Positions 19,498-28,462 are shown, numbered from the stretch's first letter. The stretch is DNA of 38,713 bases from Candidatus Latescibacterota bacterium (GCA_007571365.1 RKRN01000074.1:1-38713); one strand, 5' to 3'. Notes: generated by a model not told the origin, from the letters alone. Numbers and translations are program-made.

Positions 19498-20235
19498 ATG
19501 TTAACTGACGGACAGATACGGCAGTTTCGCGCAGATGGCTATCTCGTTTTTGAAGCCCTGATTCAAGGCGAGCGATTGGCCTATTACAAGCAGGTGTTCG
19601 ATGAACTGGTCGCAGAGGGGCGCAAGCTGACCGAGCAGGTGCCGCACTGGACGCTCGAGTTGGACGAGCACGGTAAACCCCGGGCCGGTTTGTTGCACAA
19701 AATTCAAGGGGTTTGCGTGGTCGATGCCCGCGTGTTGGAACTGGCGCGCGAACCGGCAATTTTAGACCGCTTAGCAGTATTGATTGGTGAGAATGAAAAT
19801 ATCGATGTGTTTGGCACCAAGTTTTTTCCAAAGTTGCCCAACGGCGGTACGTCAACGAGCTGGCATCAGGATAATTTTTATTTTGGCACCGATACGGATC
19901 GCATTATCAGTTGCGGAATCTATCTGGAAGATTCAGATGTGGACAATGGGTGTTTGCGGGTGGTGCCCGGCAGCCACCGGATAGGTGAGATCGTCGAGCA
20001 CCGCAGAAACCCAAGTAGGCATGGCAGTTGGACAGAGGTCGATGAATCGCGGGCTGTGGATCTGGTCATTCCCGCTGGCACAGTTGTTCTGTTTTCCGCC
20101 AATCTCTTGCACGGTGCTTATGATAATCACAGCAATCGTACGCGCTATAGTACGGCATGGCATTACTTGCCTGAAGAACTCAATCCAGAAAAGTTTCCAA
20201 AGGGAATATATGAAGATCGACATGTGGCGTACTAG
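19498..20235 (+). CDS. Phytanoyl-CoA dioxygenase (PhyH) family protein
   Basis: A 245-residue Fe(II)/2-oxoglutarate oxygenase; the ATG follows a strong GAGGAGGA site. The iron ligands H123 and D125 lie in SWHQDNFYF and H205 in LLHGAYDN; the arginine that holds 2-oxoglutarate is R214 or R216 (NRTRYS). The core strands GIYLEDSDVDNGCLRVVPGS are typical of the family. Length is slightly short but all ligands are present. Members hydroxylate many kinds of substrate, including lipids, secondary metabolites and phosphonates; the substrate here is unknown. It stands alone: repeat R5 precedes it and the next gene converges on it with one base between stop codons. Confidence 0.88.
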   Translation: MLTDGQIRQFRADGYLVFEALIQGERLAYYKQVFDELVAEGRKLTEQVPHWTLELDEHGKPRAGLLHKIQGVCVVDARVLELAREPAILDRLAVLIGENENIDVFGTKFFPKLPNGGTSTSWHQDNFYFGTDTDRIISCGIYLEDSDVDNGCLRVVPGSHRIGEIVEHRRNPSRHGSWTEVDESRAVDLVIPAGTVVLFSANLLHGAYDNHSNRTRYSTAWHYLPEELNPEKFPKGIYEDRHVAY

Positions 20236-20236
20236 A

Positions 20237-21145
20237 TCATCTCAATCCACTAATGTCATACCTCGATACAAAATTCCAGATTAAACGACTGGTATTAGAG
20301 CCGTCGTAACTAATATCAAGCCAGACATGCCCACCGTCGATAACCTTATAATGCTCTACAGAAGTATTATTGTCGCCGTCTGCATAAGAATAACGTTCTA
20401 TTGTCGTTCCACTGTCGTCCATACTGTTTACTATTGGAGTAGTACTGGCACTATTAAAACTTATCCAATAAGTGAGCACCTCATCAATTGATAATAATCC
20501 CTCAGATTCCCCACCATAAGGGACATATTTATCTGCTGTACCATGAATACTTATCATAGCCATAGGATGCGATGGGCTACAGTTGGCACGTGTTTCCTCC
20601 ATCATTGTCCCGGCGACAGAACCTATGGCTGCTATTTTATCACTATGATAGCAAGCAAGTGCATAAGTAAAGAAAGCACCGTTTGAGTAACCACAGGCAT
20701 ATACCCTTGCTAAATCAATGTTGTAGCTGGAAGAGATTTCATCGATTAATGCCTCCGCGAAGCCAAAGTCATCTGCATTACTTTTATTTTCATTGGATTC
20801 CAAACCGGAATTCCAGTGTGGATCTCCAGCCAGCAAGGTCCCTTGGGGATAAACCAGAATAAAATTTTCCGTATCTGCCAAAGGCCGCATATCGGCATAT
20901 TTTAAGTACTGGCTTGCAACCCCGCCATATCCGTGAAAGTTGAGCATTAGTGGGACTCCTGAAGTCCCATCGTAAGAATCGGGTACATATATAATATATT
21001 CTCTGGTTACACCATCGTGATAAAGTGTTCGTGTGAATAAACCTGTTGGGTTGGTATTGGTCGTATCAAGCGGCGTGTCGTCATTTTCTGAACAAGAAAA
21101 CAAGTTTGACAATGCTACAATGGAGACGACAAAGAGTCTTTTCAT
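20237..21145 (-). CDS. Polyesterase/PHB-depolymerase-like lipoprotein
   Basis: A 302-residue protein starting at the ATG at 21145-21143 behind AAGGAT. The N-terminus MKRLFVVSIVALSNLFSC is a lipoprotein signal with C18 as the likely lipidated residue, followed by a Ser/Asp/Thr-rich tether. The alpha/beta-hydrolase triad is S154 in ACGYSNGAFF, D205 in HGTADKYVPY and H273 in DGGHVWLD, as in LpqC/PHB depolymerase-family esterases (feruloyl, acetylxylan or polyester esterases). The gene is visibly AT-richer than its neighbours and is the only minus-strand gene in a long plus-strand stretch. The SCSENDD-type tether resembles lipoproteins of Bacteroidota. Acquisition by transfer is likely. Confidence 0.85.
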   Translation of the reverse strand: MKRLFVVSIVALSNLFSCSENDDTPLDTTNTNPTGLFTRTLYHDGVTREYIIYVPDSYDGTSGVPLMLNFHGYGGVASQYLKYADMRPLADTENFILVYPQGTLLAGDPHWNSGLESNENKSNADDFGFAEALIDEISSSYNIDLARVYACGYSNGAFFTYALACYHSDKIAAIGSVAGTMMEETRANCSPSHPMAMISIHGTADKYVPYGGESEGLLSIDEVLTYWISFNSASTTPIVNSMDDSGTTIERYSYADGDNNTSVEHYKVIDGGHVWLDISYDGSNTSRLIWNFVSRYDISGLR

Positions 21146-21336
21146 GGTATTATCCTTTCCGCGTCGAGGCGGCTCATCTGATTGATTGGGCAAGTTATGA
21201 TAAGTATTGTTGCGGCGATGCGAAAGTTCGTAGGACGCATTCGATCTCAGGGAAAACTGGTTGCGACTATCCACACAAACTCTTTGATTCTAATGGTGGC
21301 CCAATTCGCTGACTCTGACGAAAGGCAAAGCTGACG

Positions 21337-22152
21337 ATGATGACCGAAGAACAACGCTATCTTTTTGATCTATGCGGCTTTCTGCATCTGCAGGACGTTC
21401 TGACCCCGCAGGAACTAGATGCGGCTTCGGATGCCGCTACGCGCTACATCAACAGCGCACCAGAAGACCTGCCGCCGCATTTCGGACGATCGGAAAACCG
21501 CAAGGGCTTTGCTCACGGCTTCGCCTTCGACCGGGCGCTAGAAAAGCTGGTCTTTCTGCCGGCCGTCTGGCCCATTGTGCTGGAGCTGACCAACGGCAAA
21601 CCCATGCTCGCCAGCGGTACCATGCTGGTCGACTCTCCCGACGGACACATCGAGGCGGTACAGTTGCACTGTGCCCGCGACGACTACGGCTTTGAGAGCG
21701 CCCGTTACGAGGTGCGCCAAGGCCGTATCTACTGCGACGACTTCGCGGTATTTCCCTACCTAGACGATGTGCATCCCGGTGATGGCGGGCTACTCGTGGT
21801 GCCGGGGTCGCACAAAAGCGAGTTCAACCGGCCACCCCAGCTATTTAATCAAGGTCTCATTGAAGGGGCGGTTCCGCCGGGGGTCGTCAATATCACGCCC
21901 GCGGCCGGAGACGTGGTGGTTATGCCCGAATGCGTAACTCACGGGGTCCTGCCCTGGCGAGCCGCCGACCGCCAACGCCGAGTGCTGACGCTGCGCTACC
22001 GGCCCCACCACCGCCAAGCCGGCCCCATTCCGGCGGCGGTCAAAGAACGGCTGGCCCCCGAAACTCGCGAGTTGATCGAATCGGCGCACTATACCCATCA
22101 AAAGGAAATCGCCGCTCAGCAACGGGTGTGCTTCAGCCGAGATGAGCAGTAA
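21337..22152 (+). CDS. Phytanoyl-CoA dioxygenase (PhyH) family protein, second type
   Basis: A 271-residue protein, only distantly like the PhyH at 19498. VQLHCARDDYGF (H111, D115/D116), YLDDVHPGDGGLLVVPGSHK and the distal H202 in VTHGVLPW give the double-stranded beta-helix of the family; R214-R220 (RRVLTLRY) should contact 2-oxoglutarate. The first two ligands have two extra residues between them (HxxxD in place of HxD), as in a subgroup of environmental PhyH proteins whose activity is not established. Either of two tandem ATGs (21337, 21340) may be used. It overlaps the following kinase gene by 11 bases, so it is the first gene of a tightly packed plus-strand run. Confidence 0.82.
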   Translation: MMTEEQRYLFDLCGFLHLQDVLTPQELDAASDAATRYINSAPEDLPPHFGRSENRKGFAHGFAFDRALEKLVFLPAVWPIVLELTNGKPMLASGTMLVDSPDGHIEAVQLHCARDDYGFESARYEVRQGRIYCDDFAVFPYLDDVHPGDGGLLVVPGSHKSEFNRPPQLFNQGLIEGAVPPGVVNITPAAGDVVVMPECVTHGVLPWRAADRQRRVLTLRYRPHHRQAGPIPAAVKERLAPETRELIESAHYTHQKEIAAQQRVCFSRDEQ

Positions 22153-22750
22153 ACCCAAATGCATTATCGTCACAGGCCGACCGGGATCAGGGAAGACGAG
22201 CTTATCCAAGAGGCTCGCTGAGCGGTTGTGGATGCCGGTCATCAGCCGCGACGAGATCAAGGAGGGCTATGTCAATACCCATGGCGTCCCGCACGATCAG
22301 CTTTCGCCGGACACCAATGGCGTAGTCTCCAGTTTTTTCTTCGAGATCGTCAATCAGTATCTAGCCGGTAAGGTCTCTATCGTTATTGAAGCGGCCTTTC
22401 AGCACCGGGTTTGGGAACCAAGGATGCCCAAGCTCCTTGCGTTATGCACTCCTTTCGTGGTCGTATGCTCGGTCGACGGGATGGTGGCGGCTAAGCGCCA
22501 TCTCCAGCGGGGCCTAGATGATCCGAAGCGGGCGTTCTACCACGGCGATAAGCGCGTTGCAATCTACCAGCAAACAGGTGAGATGCTGCCTCCTGACGAC
22601 TATACAGCTCCTGGTTTCAACGTGCCCACAGTCCATGTCTCAACAGCAGGGCCATACTCACCCAGCATAGATGACCTTGTGAAACGAATCCGACTATTGA
22701 ATGCTCAACCCGGTGGTGAACTGAACTCAGACGAGGCGATTTTGGCGTGA
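22142..22750 (+). CDS. P-loop kinase-like ATPase (AAA_33/zeta-toxin-like fold)
   Basis: A 202-residue protein with the Walker A loop GRPGSGKTS at residues 12-20 and VISRDEIKEGY at ~34-42, which in small-molecule kinases of this fold holds the acceptor. VSIVIEAAFQHRVWEPRM and AAKRHLQRGLDDPKR fit the lid region. It probably phosphorylates a small molecule; a zeta-toxin role is unlikely with no antitoxin next to it. It overlaps the upstream PhyH gene by 11 bases and the downstream PHP gene by 4 (GTGA), so it is translated as part of this unit. Confidence 0.78.
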   Translation: MSSKPKCIIVTGRPGSGKTSLSKRLAERLWMPVISRDEIKEGYVNTHGVPHDQLSPDTNGVVSSFFFEIVNQYLAGKVSIVIEAAFQHRVWEPRMPKLLALCTPFVVVCSVDGMVAAKRHLQRGLDDPKRAFYHGDKRVAIYQQTGEMLPPDDYTAPGFNVPTVHVSTAGPYSPSIDDLVKRIRLLNAQPGGELNSDEAILA

Positions 22751-23601
22751 CGGCAGCTCGCGTATCCATCCACGGTGGACACAGCAAAGAATTCGGCGAT
22801 GCCAATGATTCCACGCTTGAGGAGATCGTGCGCACCTACGCCGACAAGGGCTTCGAGTGGGTGGGCATTACCGAGCATATCCCGCCAGCTTCAGGCGACT
22901 TCCTGTTTCCTTGGGAGATTGAGGCGGGGCAGACGCTTGAGTCGCGGATGGAACGGTTCACCGAATACTTCTCGGTCGCGCGCAGGCTCCAGAGGGAATA
23001 TCGAGATTTCATGCGCATCTTAGTCGGATTCGAAACAGAGAGTTATACAGGCTATATAGCACACGTCAACAGCCTGCGGAGTCGATTCCAACCTGACTAC
23101 ATCGTTGGCTCGGTCCATCACGTGCGGGATATATGCATCGATGGTCCGCCAGAATGGTATGCCCAAGCCGTAGAAGAAGCCGGAGGAATCGATGCGCTAT
23201 TCTGTGAATACTTCGACCAACAATACGAGCTTATAGACGAACTAGAGCCCGAAGTGGTCGGACACTTTGACCTCATTCGAATGCACGACAGGGACTATCG
23301 TCGGCGCTTAGAGACCCCCGAGATCGAAGAGCGAATCCGGCGGAATCTCGAGAAAATCAAGGAGCTTGGGTCGATTCTCGATTTCAATCTCAGGGCCTTT
23401 GAAAAGGGCGGCTCTGAACCTTACGTATCCAGCTCTATCTTGGAAATGGCACTAGACCTTGGCGTCCCGTGCGTCCCGGGAGACGATTCACATGGGGTTA
23501 CGGGAGTTGGATTACATCTCGAAAAAGGGATCGAAGTACTAACGCAGGCTGGGTTTAGCACGGACTGGCCGCTGCCAGGAGCTACGGCACATGAAAACTG
23601 A
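22747..23601 (+). CDS. PHP-domain phosphoesterase, histidinol-phosphatase-like
   Basis: A 284-residue protein starting at the GTG at 22747, which overlaps the preceding TGA. Metal-binding PHP motifs are in order: SIHGGHSKEF, GITEHIPP, VGFETESY, IVGSVHHVRD, GHFDLIRMHD and VPGDDSHGVTGVG, as in HisK-type histidinol phosphatases. The first motif is HxxH rather than the usual HxH. It should hydrolyse a phosphate monoester. No other histidine-biosynthesis gene is present, so it may act on a product of the adjacent kinase or on another phosphorylated intermediate of this cluster; that is inference. Confidence 0.85.
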   Translation: MTAARVSIHGGHSKEFGDANDSTLEEIVRTYADKGFEWVGITEHIPPASGDFLFPWEIEAGQTLESRMERFTEYFSVARRLQREYRDFMRILVGFETESYTGYIAHVNSLRSRFQPDYIVGSVHHVRDICIDGPPEWYAQAVEEAGGIDALFCEYFDQQYELIDELEPEVVGHFDLIRMHDRDYRRRLETPEIEERIRRNLEKIKELGSILDFNLRAFEKGGSEPYVSSSILEMALDLGVPCVPGDDSHGVTGVGLHLEKGIEVLTQAGFSTDWPLPGATAHEN

Positions 23602-23619
23602 ACCTGTGGAGCTTTTAGC

Positions 23620-24420
23620 ATGAATCGCGCTCTACCAAGGCCACGACAATACTGGGATGACCACGCATCCCGCTTCAAGAACTGGAGTTTGGCGGAAGCG
23701 TACGAGTTCCGGCCTCCCTATCCAGACGAGACGTATAGGATACTTCTAAGTTTGTTGGGAGGATCGCGAGGGAGAGTTCTCGATGTCGGATGTGGCCCAG
23801 GGAAGATAGCCCGGTCGCTCGTCAATCATGTAGCCGGCGTTGATGCGGTCGACTTCTCACGGGCAATGATCCAAGTGGGAAAGTCGCTCACCAACGGCGA
23901 TCATCCGAACCTGCGGTGGATCGCTGGGCGCGTTGAGGAGGTGCCGTTGTATCCGCCCTACCACATGGTGACGGCTGGCACCAGTATTCATTGGATGGAA
24001 TGGGACATCGTGTTTCCGAGGTTCAAGGAAGTGCTGGCAGCGGATGGGTACGTTGCGATCATTGCCGGCGATCGTCCCATTGGATCGCCTTGGCGCGACG
24101 CAGAGCTTGCTCTCGTCCGAAAATACTCTACCAACCAGCACTATAAAGAGATAGATCTGATTCAGGAGCTTGCCAACAGAGGACATATACACCCAATTGG
24201 AGACAAGCGGACGATTCCGGTCTGCTTCTCTCAGCCGATAGCGGACTACGTTGAGTCATTTCATTCGCGAGAAAGCATGTCAAAGGAACACATGGGCGCG
24301 GAAAACGCCAGGGCGTTCGATACCGAGCTATCCCACATTCTAGCGGCATTTGCTGATGACAAGGGAGTGCTCAGCTTCCCATTGCAGACGAGCGTATCCT
24401 GGGGAAGGCCACTGGCGTAG
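23620..24420 (+). CDS. Class I SAM-dependent methyltransferase
   Basis: A 266-residue protein with motif I GRVLDVGCGPGKIA (51-64), the acidic end of strand 2 in VDAVDFSRAM, and HMVTAGTSIHWMEWD as motif IV. The order and spacing resemble trans-aconitate/ubiE-type small-molecule methyltransferases, with a C-terminal half likely to shape the substrate pocket. It lies 18 bases after the PHP gene and is probably co-transcribed. The methyl acceptor is unknown. It shares no close similarity by eye with the methyltransferase at 1724. Confidence 0.82.
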   Translation: MNRALPRPRQYWDDHASRFKNWSLAEAYEFRPPYPDETYRILLSLLGGSRGRVLDVGCGPGKIARSLVNHVAGVDAVDFSRAMIQVGKSLTNGDHPNLRWIAGRVEEVPLYPPYHMVTAGTSIHWMEWDIVFPRFKEVLAADGYVAIIAGDRPIGSPWRDAELALVRKYSTNQHYKEIDLIQELANRGHIHPIGDKRTIPVCFSQPIADYVESFHSRESMSKEHMGAENARAFDTELSHILAAFADDKGVLSFPLQTSVSWGRPLA

Positions 24421-24503
24421 GCGGCGCGGCCCGCAATGCCAACACCATCAAGACACTTATAAGATATGTTTACTTCTGCACCACGACGGAGACCGGCTAA
24501 GCT

Positions 24504-25370
24504 TTGCAAATAACGTTTCTCGGAACATCAGCCGCGCCGTCAATGCCAATACCGTTTTGCGTATGTCAGGCGTGCTCAGACGCGAGGCAGGCCGCTGGCA
24601 AGAACCTCCGCAAGCGGTCGTCCATCGCAATCAACGATGACCTGCTAGTGGATATCGGTCCAGACGTAGCGACCGCGTCATTTGTTCACGGCGTTTCTCT
24701 AACGGACATCCGTTTCTGCCTATTGACACATGCCCACGCGGACCACTTTGATCCTGAGTTTCTCATGTCAAGACACGAGGAATACGCAACCATCGTCGCC
24801 CCAGAAATGCTTATCGCCGGTTCAAGCGATGCGCTGAGATCTATTGATGAGATTTTGGGCAACAGATGCGAATACGGAAGTGTCTTCGCTCAAGACACAC
24901 AGCGCACCCTAAAAATCCACCTGCTAACCGTCGAGCCTTTCAAGACTCAAGCCATTGGCGACTACCGTTTGACAGGGTATCCCGCGAGCCACGGCCCTGA
25001 AAAGGGGTGCCTGCTTTACGCAATTGAACAAGGCCAGCACGCCGTATTTTACGGTACTGATACCTCGGTTCTATCAGAGCAGGTATGGGAGCATCTTCTG
25101 CTCGCAGGTACGCAGTTCGATTTGCTCGTCCTCGACCACACGTACGGCGTCGGCTTTGACGCCAGTCCGCCCGATCATCTGGCATCCGTTGACGTCATAG
25201 GCCACGTCGCTCGCTTTCGGCGCAGCGGTCTTCTCACAGACAACGCAACCGCGTACGCGACGCACATCTCACACGAAGGATGTCTAGAGCACGACGAACT
25301 GGATCAGTATGCTGCGGCACATGGTTACAGGATAGCATTTGATGGCCTATCGCTGTCATTCGATGCTTGA
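24504..25370 (+). CDS. Metallo-beta-lactamase-fold hydrolase, PhnP-like
   Basis: A 288-residue protein. The start is a TTG at 24504 opening QITFLGTSAAP; a GGAG lies about 13 bases upstream. The main metal motif is LLTHAHADHF (H76, H78, D80, H81); further ligands are in GYPASHGPEKG and YGTDTSVL. C19, C21 and C24 (FCVCQACSDAR) form a CxCxxC arrangement, matching the structural zinc site of PhnP, the phosphodiesterase that opens ribosyl cyclic phosphate in phosphonate breakdown. A cyclic or phosphodiester substrate is therefore likely, but the rest of a C-P lyase pathway is absent. It starts 83 bases after the methyltransferase. Confidence 0.8.
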   Translation: MQITFLGTSAAPSMPIPFCVCQACSDARQAAGKNLRKRSSIAINDDLLVDIGPDVATASFVHGVSLTDIRFCLLTHAHADHFDPEFLMSRHEEYATIVAPEMLIAGSSDALRSIDEILGNRCEYGSVFAQDTQRTLKIHLLTVEPFKTQAIGDYRLTGYPASHGPEKGCLLYAIEQGQHAVFYGTDTSVLSEQVWEHLLLAGTQFDLLVLDHTYGVGFDASPPDHLASVDVIGHVARFRRSGLLTDNATAYATHISHEGCLEHDELDQYAAAHGYRIAFDGLSLSFDA

Positions 25371-25400
25371 ACAAACTCCCACCTTTTCTCGGAGGTATCC

Positions 25401-26624
25401 TTGACCCTTCTCTGCGCTGCTTGGCCGACTTCGGCGGAAGAGGAAGCCTACTGGCAGTCAATCCGCAAGCAGTACATGATCGCGCCGGATGAAATCTATC
25501 TCAACACCGGCTCTTTTGGCTCACAGCCTAGGCCCGTATTTGAGAGAATGCTAGAAATCCTAGCAGATGTTGAACGCAGCCCCACCCGGCATCGCGGAAA
25601 GTATTACGGTGCTGTACACGACGCCCGCGCTCGTCTGGGTGCCTTTATCAATGCGCCGGCAGAGGATATTGCTTTTGCTGCCAATGTTACCATGGCCATC
25701 AACATGGCAGTACACGGACTGGATTGGCGTCCAGGCGACGAAATCCTCGCGTCCGACCAAGAATACGGCGCGATTGACAACTGCCTGCATCTGGCCGAAC
25801 GCCGCCGCGGCGTGGTGGTCAAACGCGCCCAAGTCCCCATCCTGCCCGAATGTCCTGAGGATATCCTACGCGCTTTTGACCGCGAATTTACCGAGCGCAC
25901 CAAGCTGGTCTTATGCAGCCATATCACTACTGGTACGGGCCTGATCACTCCCATCAAAGCCCTCGCCCGACTAGCACATGACCGCGGAGCACTGATCGTA
26001 GTAGATGGCGCACACGCGCCGGGCATGATCCCGCTGGATCTGCTGGACCTCGGCTGCGACTTTTACGGCGGCAACTGTCACAAATGGCTGTGTGCGCCCA
26101 AAGGCACTGGATTTTTTTACGCTTCGCCTGCAGGACAAGCGCAGCTCAATCACGTTGTGGTAAGCTGGGGATACAACCGCAAAGGCGCCCAAAGGGGCGC
26201 AGATGGCAGGCTGCGGATCAATGACCATCCATTCATGTGGGGCCTTGAAAACTGGGGGACCCGGGACCAAGCCTGTTTTGCAGCCGTCGGCACGGCAATT
26301 GAATTCCAAGAGGCGATTGGCAAGGAGCGGATTCGACAAAGGGGTCGCCAGTTAGCGGCCTATCTGCGGGATCGCTTGGCGGCAACTGGCTGGGCAAAAC
26401 AGCTCACGCCCGCCGCACCCGCCCTATCCGGCTCCATCTCAGCTTTCCACCTTTCTGGATTCAACGACCCAGATCTTTACGAGCGATACCGGATCACTGT
26501 GCCGACGGCAAAGATCGACGCTGGGCATTGGATGCGCGTATCCACTCACATTTGCAACGGCTTTGACCATGTAGATTTACTGATCGATGCTTTACACGAA
26601 CTGAGAAATGCAAGAGATGAGTGA
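25401..26624 (+). CDS. PLP-dependent class V aminotransferase-fold enzyme, isopenicillin N epimerase-like
   Basis: A 407-residue protein starting at a TTG (25401) with GGAGG five bases upstream. The PLP lysine is K228 in GGNCHKWLCAPKGTGF; D202 and H205 in VVDGAHAPG stack on the cofactor ring. NTGSFGSQPRPV near residue 35 is the substrate-loop start typical of isopenicillin N epimerase (CefD)-like and cysteine desulfurase-like proteins. It could be an epimerase, desulfurase, lyase or transaminase. No active-site Cys loop for desulfurase is obvious. It follows the PhnP-like gene by 30 bases and overlaps the next gene by 17. Confidence 0.85.
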   Translation: MTLLCAAWPTSAEEEAYWQSIRKQYMIAPDEIYLNTGSFGSQPRPVFERMLEILADVERSPTRHRGKYYGAVHDARARLGAFINAPAEDIAFAANVTMAINMAVHGLDWRPGDEILASDQEYGAIDNCLHLAERRRGVVVKRAQVPILPECPEDILRAFDREFTERTKLVLCSHITTGTGLITPIKALARLAHDRGALIVVDGAHAPGMIPLDLLDLGCDFYGGNCHKWLCAPKGTGFFYASPAGQAQLNHVVVSWGYNRKGAQRGADGRLRINDHPFMWGLENWGTRDQACFAAVGTAIEFQEAIGKERIRQRGRQLAAYLRDRLAATGWAKQLTPAAPALSGSISAFHLSGFNDPDLYERYRITVPTAKIDAGHWMRVSTHICNGFDHVDLLIDALHELRNARDE

Positions 26625-27441
26625 AAAAGAGATCGTCGAAAAAACAAAGGTTCCTGCGACAATCGAATCGCTACGGGCCGACCTCCGGGCACTGGGCGTC
26701 AAACCCGGGATGATCGTGTTGGTGCATTCGTCCTTGAGCGCGATGGGATGGGTGTGCGGAGGTGCTGTGGCAGTTATTGCTGCCCTGCAGGAAGCATTAG
26801 GCCCGGCTGGAACGCTCGTGATGCCCGCCCACTCACCCGACCTGACCGAACCGAGCGGCTGGGAAAGCCCGCCCGTCCCCAAGTCGTGGTGGCCGGTAAT
26901 ACGCGAGAATATGCCAGCCTACAACCCAGCGCTTACCCCCACTCGTTCTATGGGCATTATCGCGGAGACGTTCCGCAAGCAACGAAGCGTCCTGCGCAGC
27001 GCACATCCGCAGGTCTCGTTTTGTGCCTGTGGACCCCAAGCGTCGCGCATCACCAATAATCACTCGTTGGCCTTTGGTCTGGGCGAGCATTCGCCGCTGG
27101 CGAAAATCTACGATCTGCACGGTTTTGTCCTGCTGCTCGGCATAGATCACGGCAATAATACGTCCATGCACCTTGCGGAGCATCGGGCGACTTTTCCAAC
27201 CAAACGAATCATCCAGCAAGGTGCGCCGGTTTCTACGTCGGCTTCGCGGTGCTGGGCCACCTTTGAAGATGTCGACATCGACAGTTCAGATTTTGATCGC
27301 ATCGGCAAAAGCTTCCTGCGATCGGACGCGGGCCATGTCGTCCGTCGTGGCCGGGTTGGTATGGCCGATTGCCAGCTCATGCCACAACGCAATGTCGTAG
27401 ACTTTGCAGTCGGTTGGCTCGAAGCGAATAGATCGAATTAA
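26608..27441 (+). CDS. AAC(3)-family acetyltransferase (Antibiotic_NAT)
   Basis: A 277-residue protein. Two starts are possible, the ATG at 26608 and the ATG at 26617; both overlap the preceding gene, by 17 and 8 bases. It has the family's landmarks: VLVHSSLSAMGWVCGG, GTLVMPAHSPD, RSAHPQVSFCACGP, FGLGEHSPLAKIYDLHG and LLLGIDHGNNTSMHLAE. The AAC(3) family includes aminoglycoside 3-N-acetyltransferases and many relatives, such as YokD, of unknown substrate. Its position in a metabolic run, not with resistance or mobile genes, suggests acylation of an amine intermediate rather than drug resistance. That is inference. Confidence 0.88.
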   Translation: MQEMSEKEIVEKTKVPATIESLRADLRALGVKPGMIVLVHSSLSAMGWVCGGAVAVIAALQEALGPAGTLVMPAHSPDLTEPSGWESPPVPKSWWPVIRENMPAYNPALTPTRSMGIIAETFRKQRSVLRSAHPQVSFCACGPQASRITNNHSLAFGLGEHSPLAKIYDLHGFVLLLGIDHGNNTSMHLAEHRATFPTKRIIQQGAPVSTSASRCWATFEDVDIDSSDFDRIGKSFLRSDAGHVVRRGRVGMADCQLMPQRNVVDFAVGWLEANRSN

Positions 27442-27559
27442 TGCGCTGCGCTGGCCGTAGCGGTCTCTGGCGTTATGACCGCACTGGGCACCAAGGCCAA
27501 CTCGTTGGCTGCATTGAAACATATTCGGCACCCAAATCTACAAGGAGCGATGTAAAACC

Positions 27560-28462
27560 ATGAGCAATCACATCGTCGTATCGAGCATTTCCTACGCCCC
27601 GATCAGCGGGACGGACCAAAAAGTGATGGAGCAAACCCACAAGGATTTAGGGGATTTGGTGGGCCGGGTCGCCCGCGCAACGAGGCCCGATCTGATCGTC
27701 CTGCCCGAGACCATCTGCCGGACCTGCGACGAAGAAGTGCCACAGGGGCCGACGACTCAGCTATTGGCTAGCTTAGCCCGGGAGTATAGCTGCTATATCA
27801 CCGTGCCAGTGCATCAAAAGGAGCGCAAGAGCGGCGCGATTTTCAACGTCCTTGGGCTACTCAACCGGCAGGGGGAATTAGCCGGTGTGTACCGCAAGTA
27901 CATTCCGGTGTATCCAGAGTTCGATCACGGCACTCGTCCGGGGCCAGGCGCGTCTGTGATCCAAACCGAATTCGGACCGGTGGGTGGGGTGATTTGTTTT
28001 GATCTAAACTTCGGGGAGTTGCGCAATCAATACAAAAAGCTCAAGCCGAAACTGCTGCTCTTCAGCTCCATGTATCACGGCGGACTGGTGCAGAACTTCT
28101 GGGCTTTGGATGTGCAGGCCTTTTTCGTCGGCTCGGTGTACAAGGGAACGCCCTGCACCATTATCGATCCGCAGGGCACCACCTTGGCCCAGAGCAATAA
28201 CTACCAGAGCTGGGCTACGGCACGCATCAACCTCGACTATGAGGTGGTGCATCTCGACAAGAATCAGGCCAAATACGACGACATCCACCGGCACTACGGC
28301 GAGGCCGTGCGCATTGTCACCGCCGGGCAGGTGGGCACTTCGGTGATCTACAGCGAGACCGCCGAGCGCACTGCGTCCGCTATCATTGACGAATTCGAGC
28401 TAGTGCGGCTAGGCGAGTACTTCGACTGGTCGCGGCAACTGCGGACAGAGCATCTGGCGTGA
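27560..28462 (+). CDS. Carbon-nitrogen hydrolase (nitrilase superfamily)
   Basis: A 300-residue protein; AAGGAG lies upstream of the ATG, though spaced a little far. The catalytic triad is E50 (LIVLPETICR), K113 (VYRKYIPVYPE) and C146 (GGVICFDLNF), and the sandwich fold is complete. It should hydrolyse an amide, carbamoyl or nitrile bond in the cytoplasm. It is separated by 118 bases from the acetyltransferase gene, so it may be the last gene of that run or have its own promoter. Repeat R6 and a terminator follow it. Confidence 0.88.
   Translation: MSNHIVVSSISYAPISGTDQKVMEQTHKDLGDLVGRVARATRPDLIVLPETICRTCDEEVPQGPTTQLLASLAREYSCYITVPVHQKERKSGAIFNVLGLLNRQGELAGVYRKYIPVYPEFDHGTRPGPGASVIQTEFGPVGGVICFDLNFGELRNQYKKLKPKLLLFSSMYHGGLVQNFWALDVQAFFVGSVYKGTPCTIIDPQGTTLAQSNNYQSWATARINLDYEVVHLDKNQAKYDDIHRHYGEAVRIVTAGQVGTSVIYSETAERTASAIIDEFELVRLGEYFDWSRQLRTEHLA

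Noticed and set aside
22142..22750. Zeta toxin of a toxin-antitoxin system
   Set aside because: No small antitoxin gene is adjacent, and both ends overlap metabolic genes, so a small-molecule kinase is preferred.
26608..27441. Antibiotic resistance gene island
   Set aside because: AAC(3) fold is present, but there is no integron, transposase or other resistance gene, and it overlaps an aminotransferase gene.
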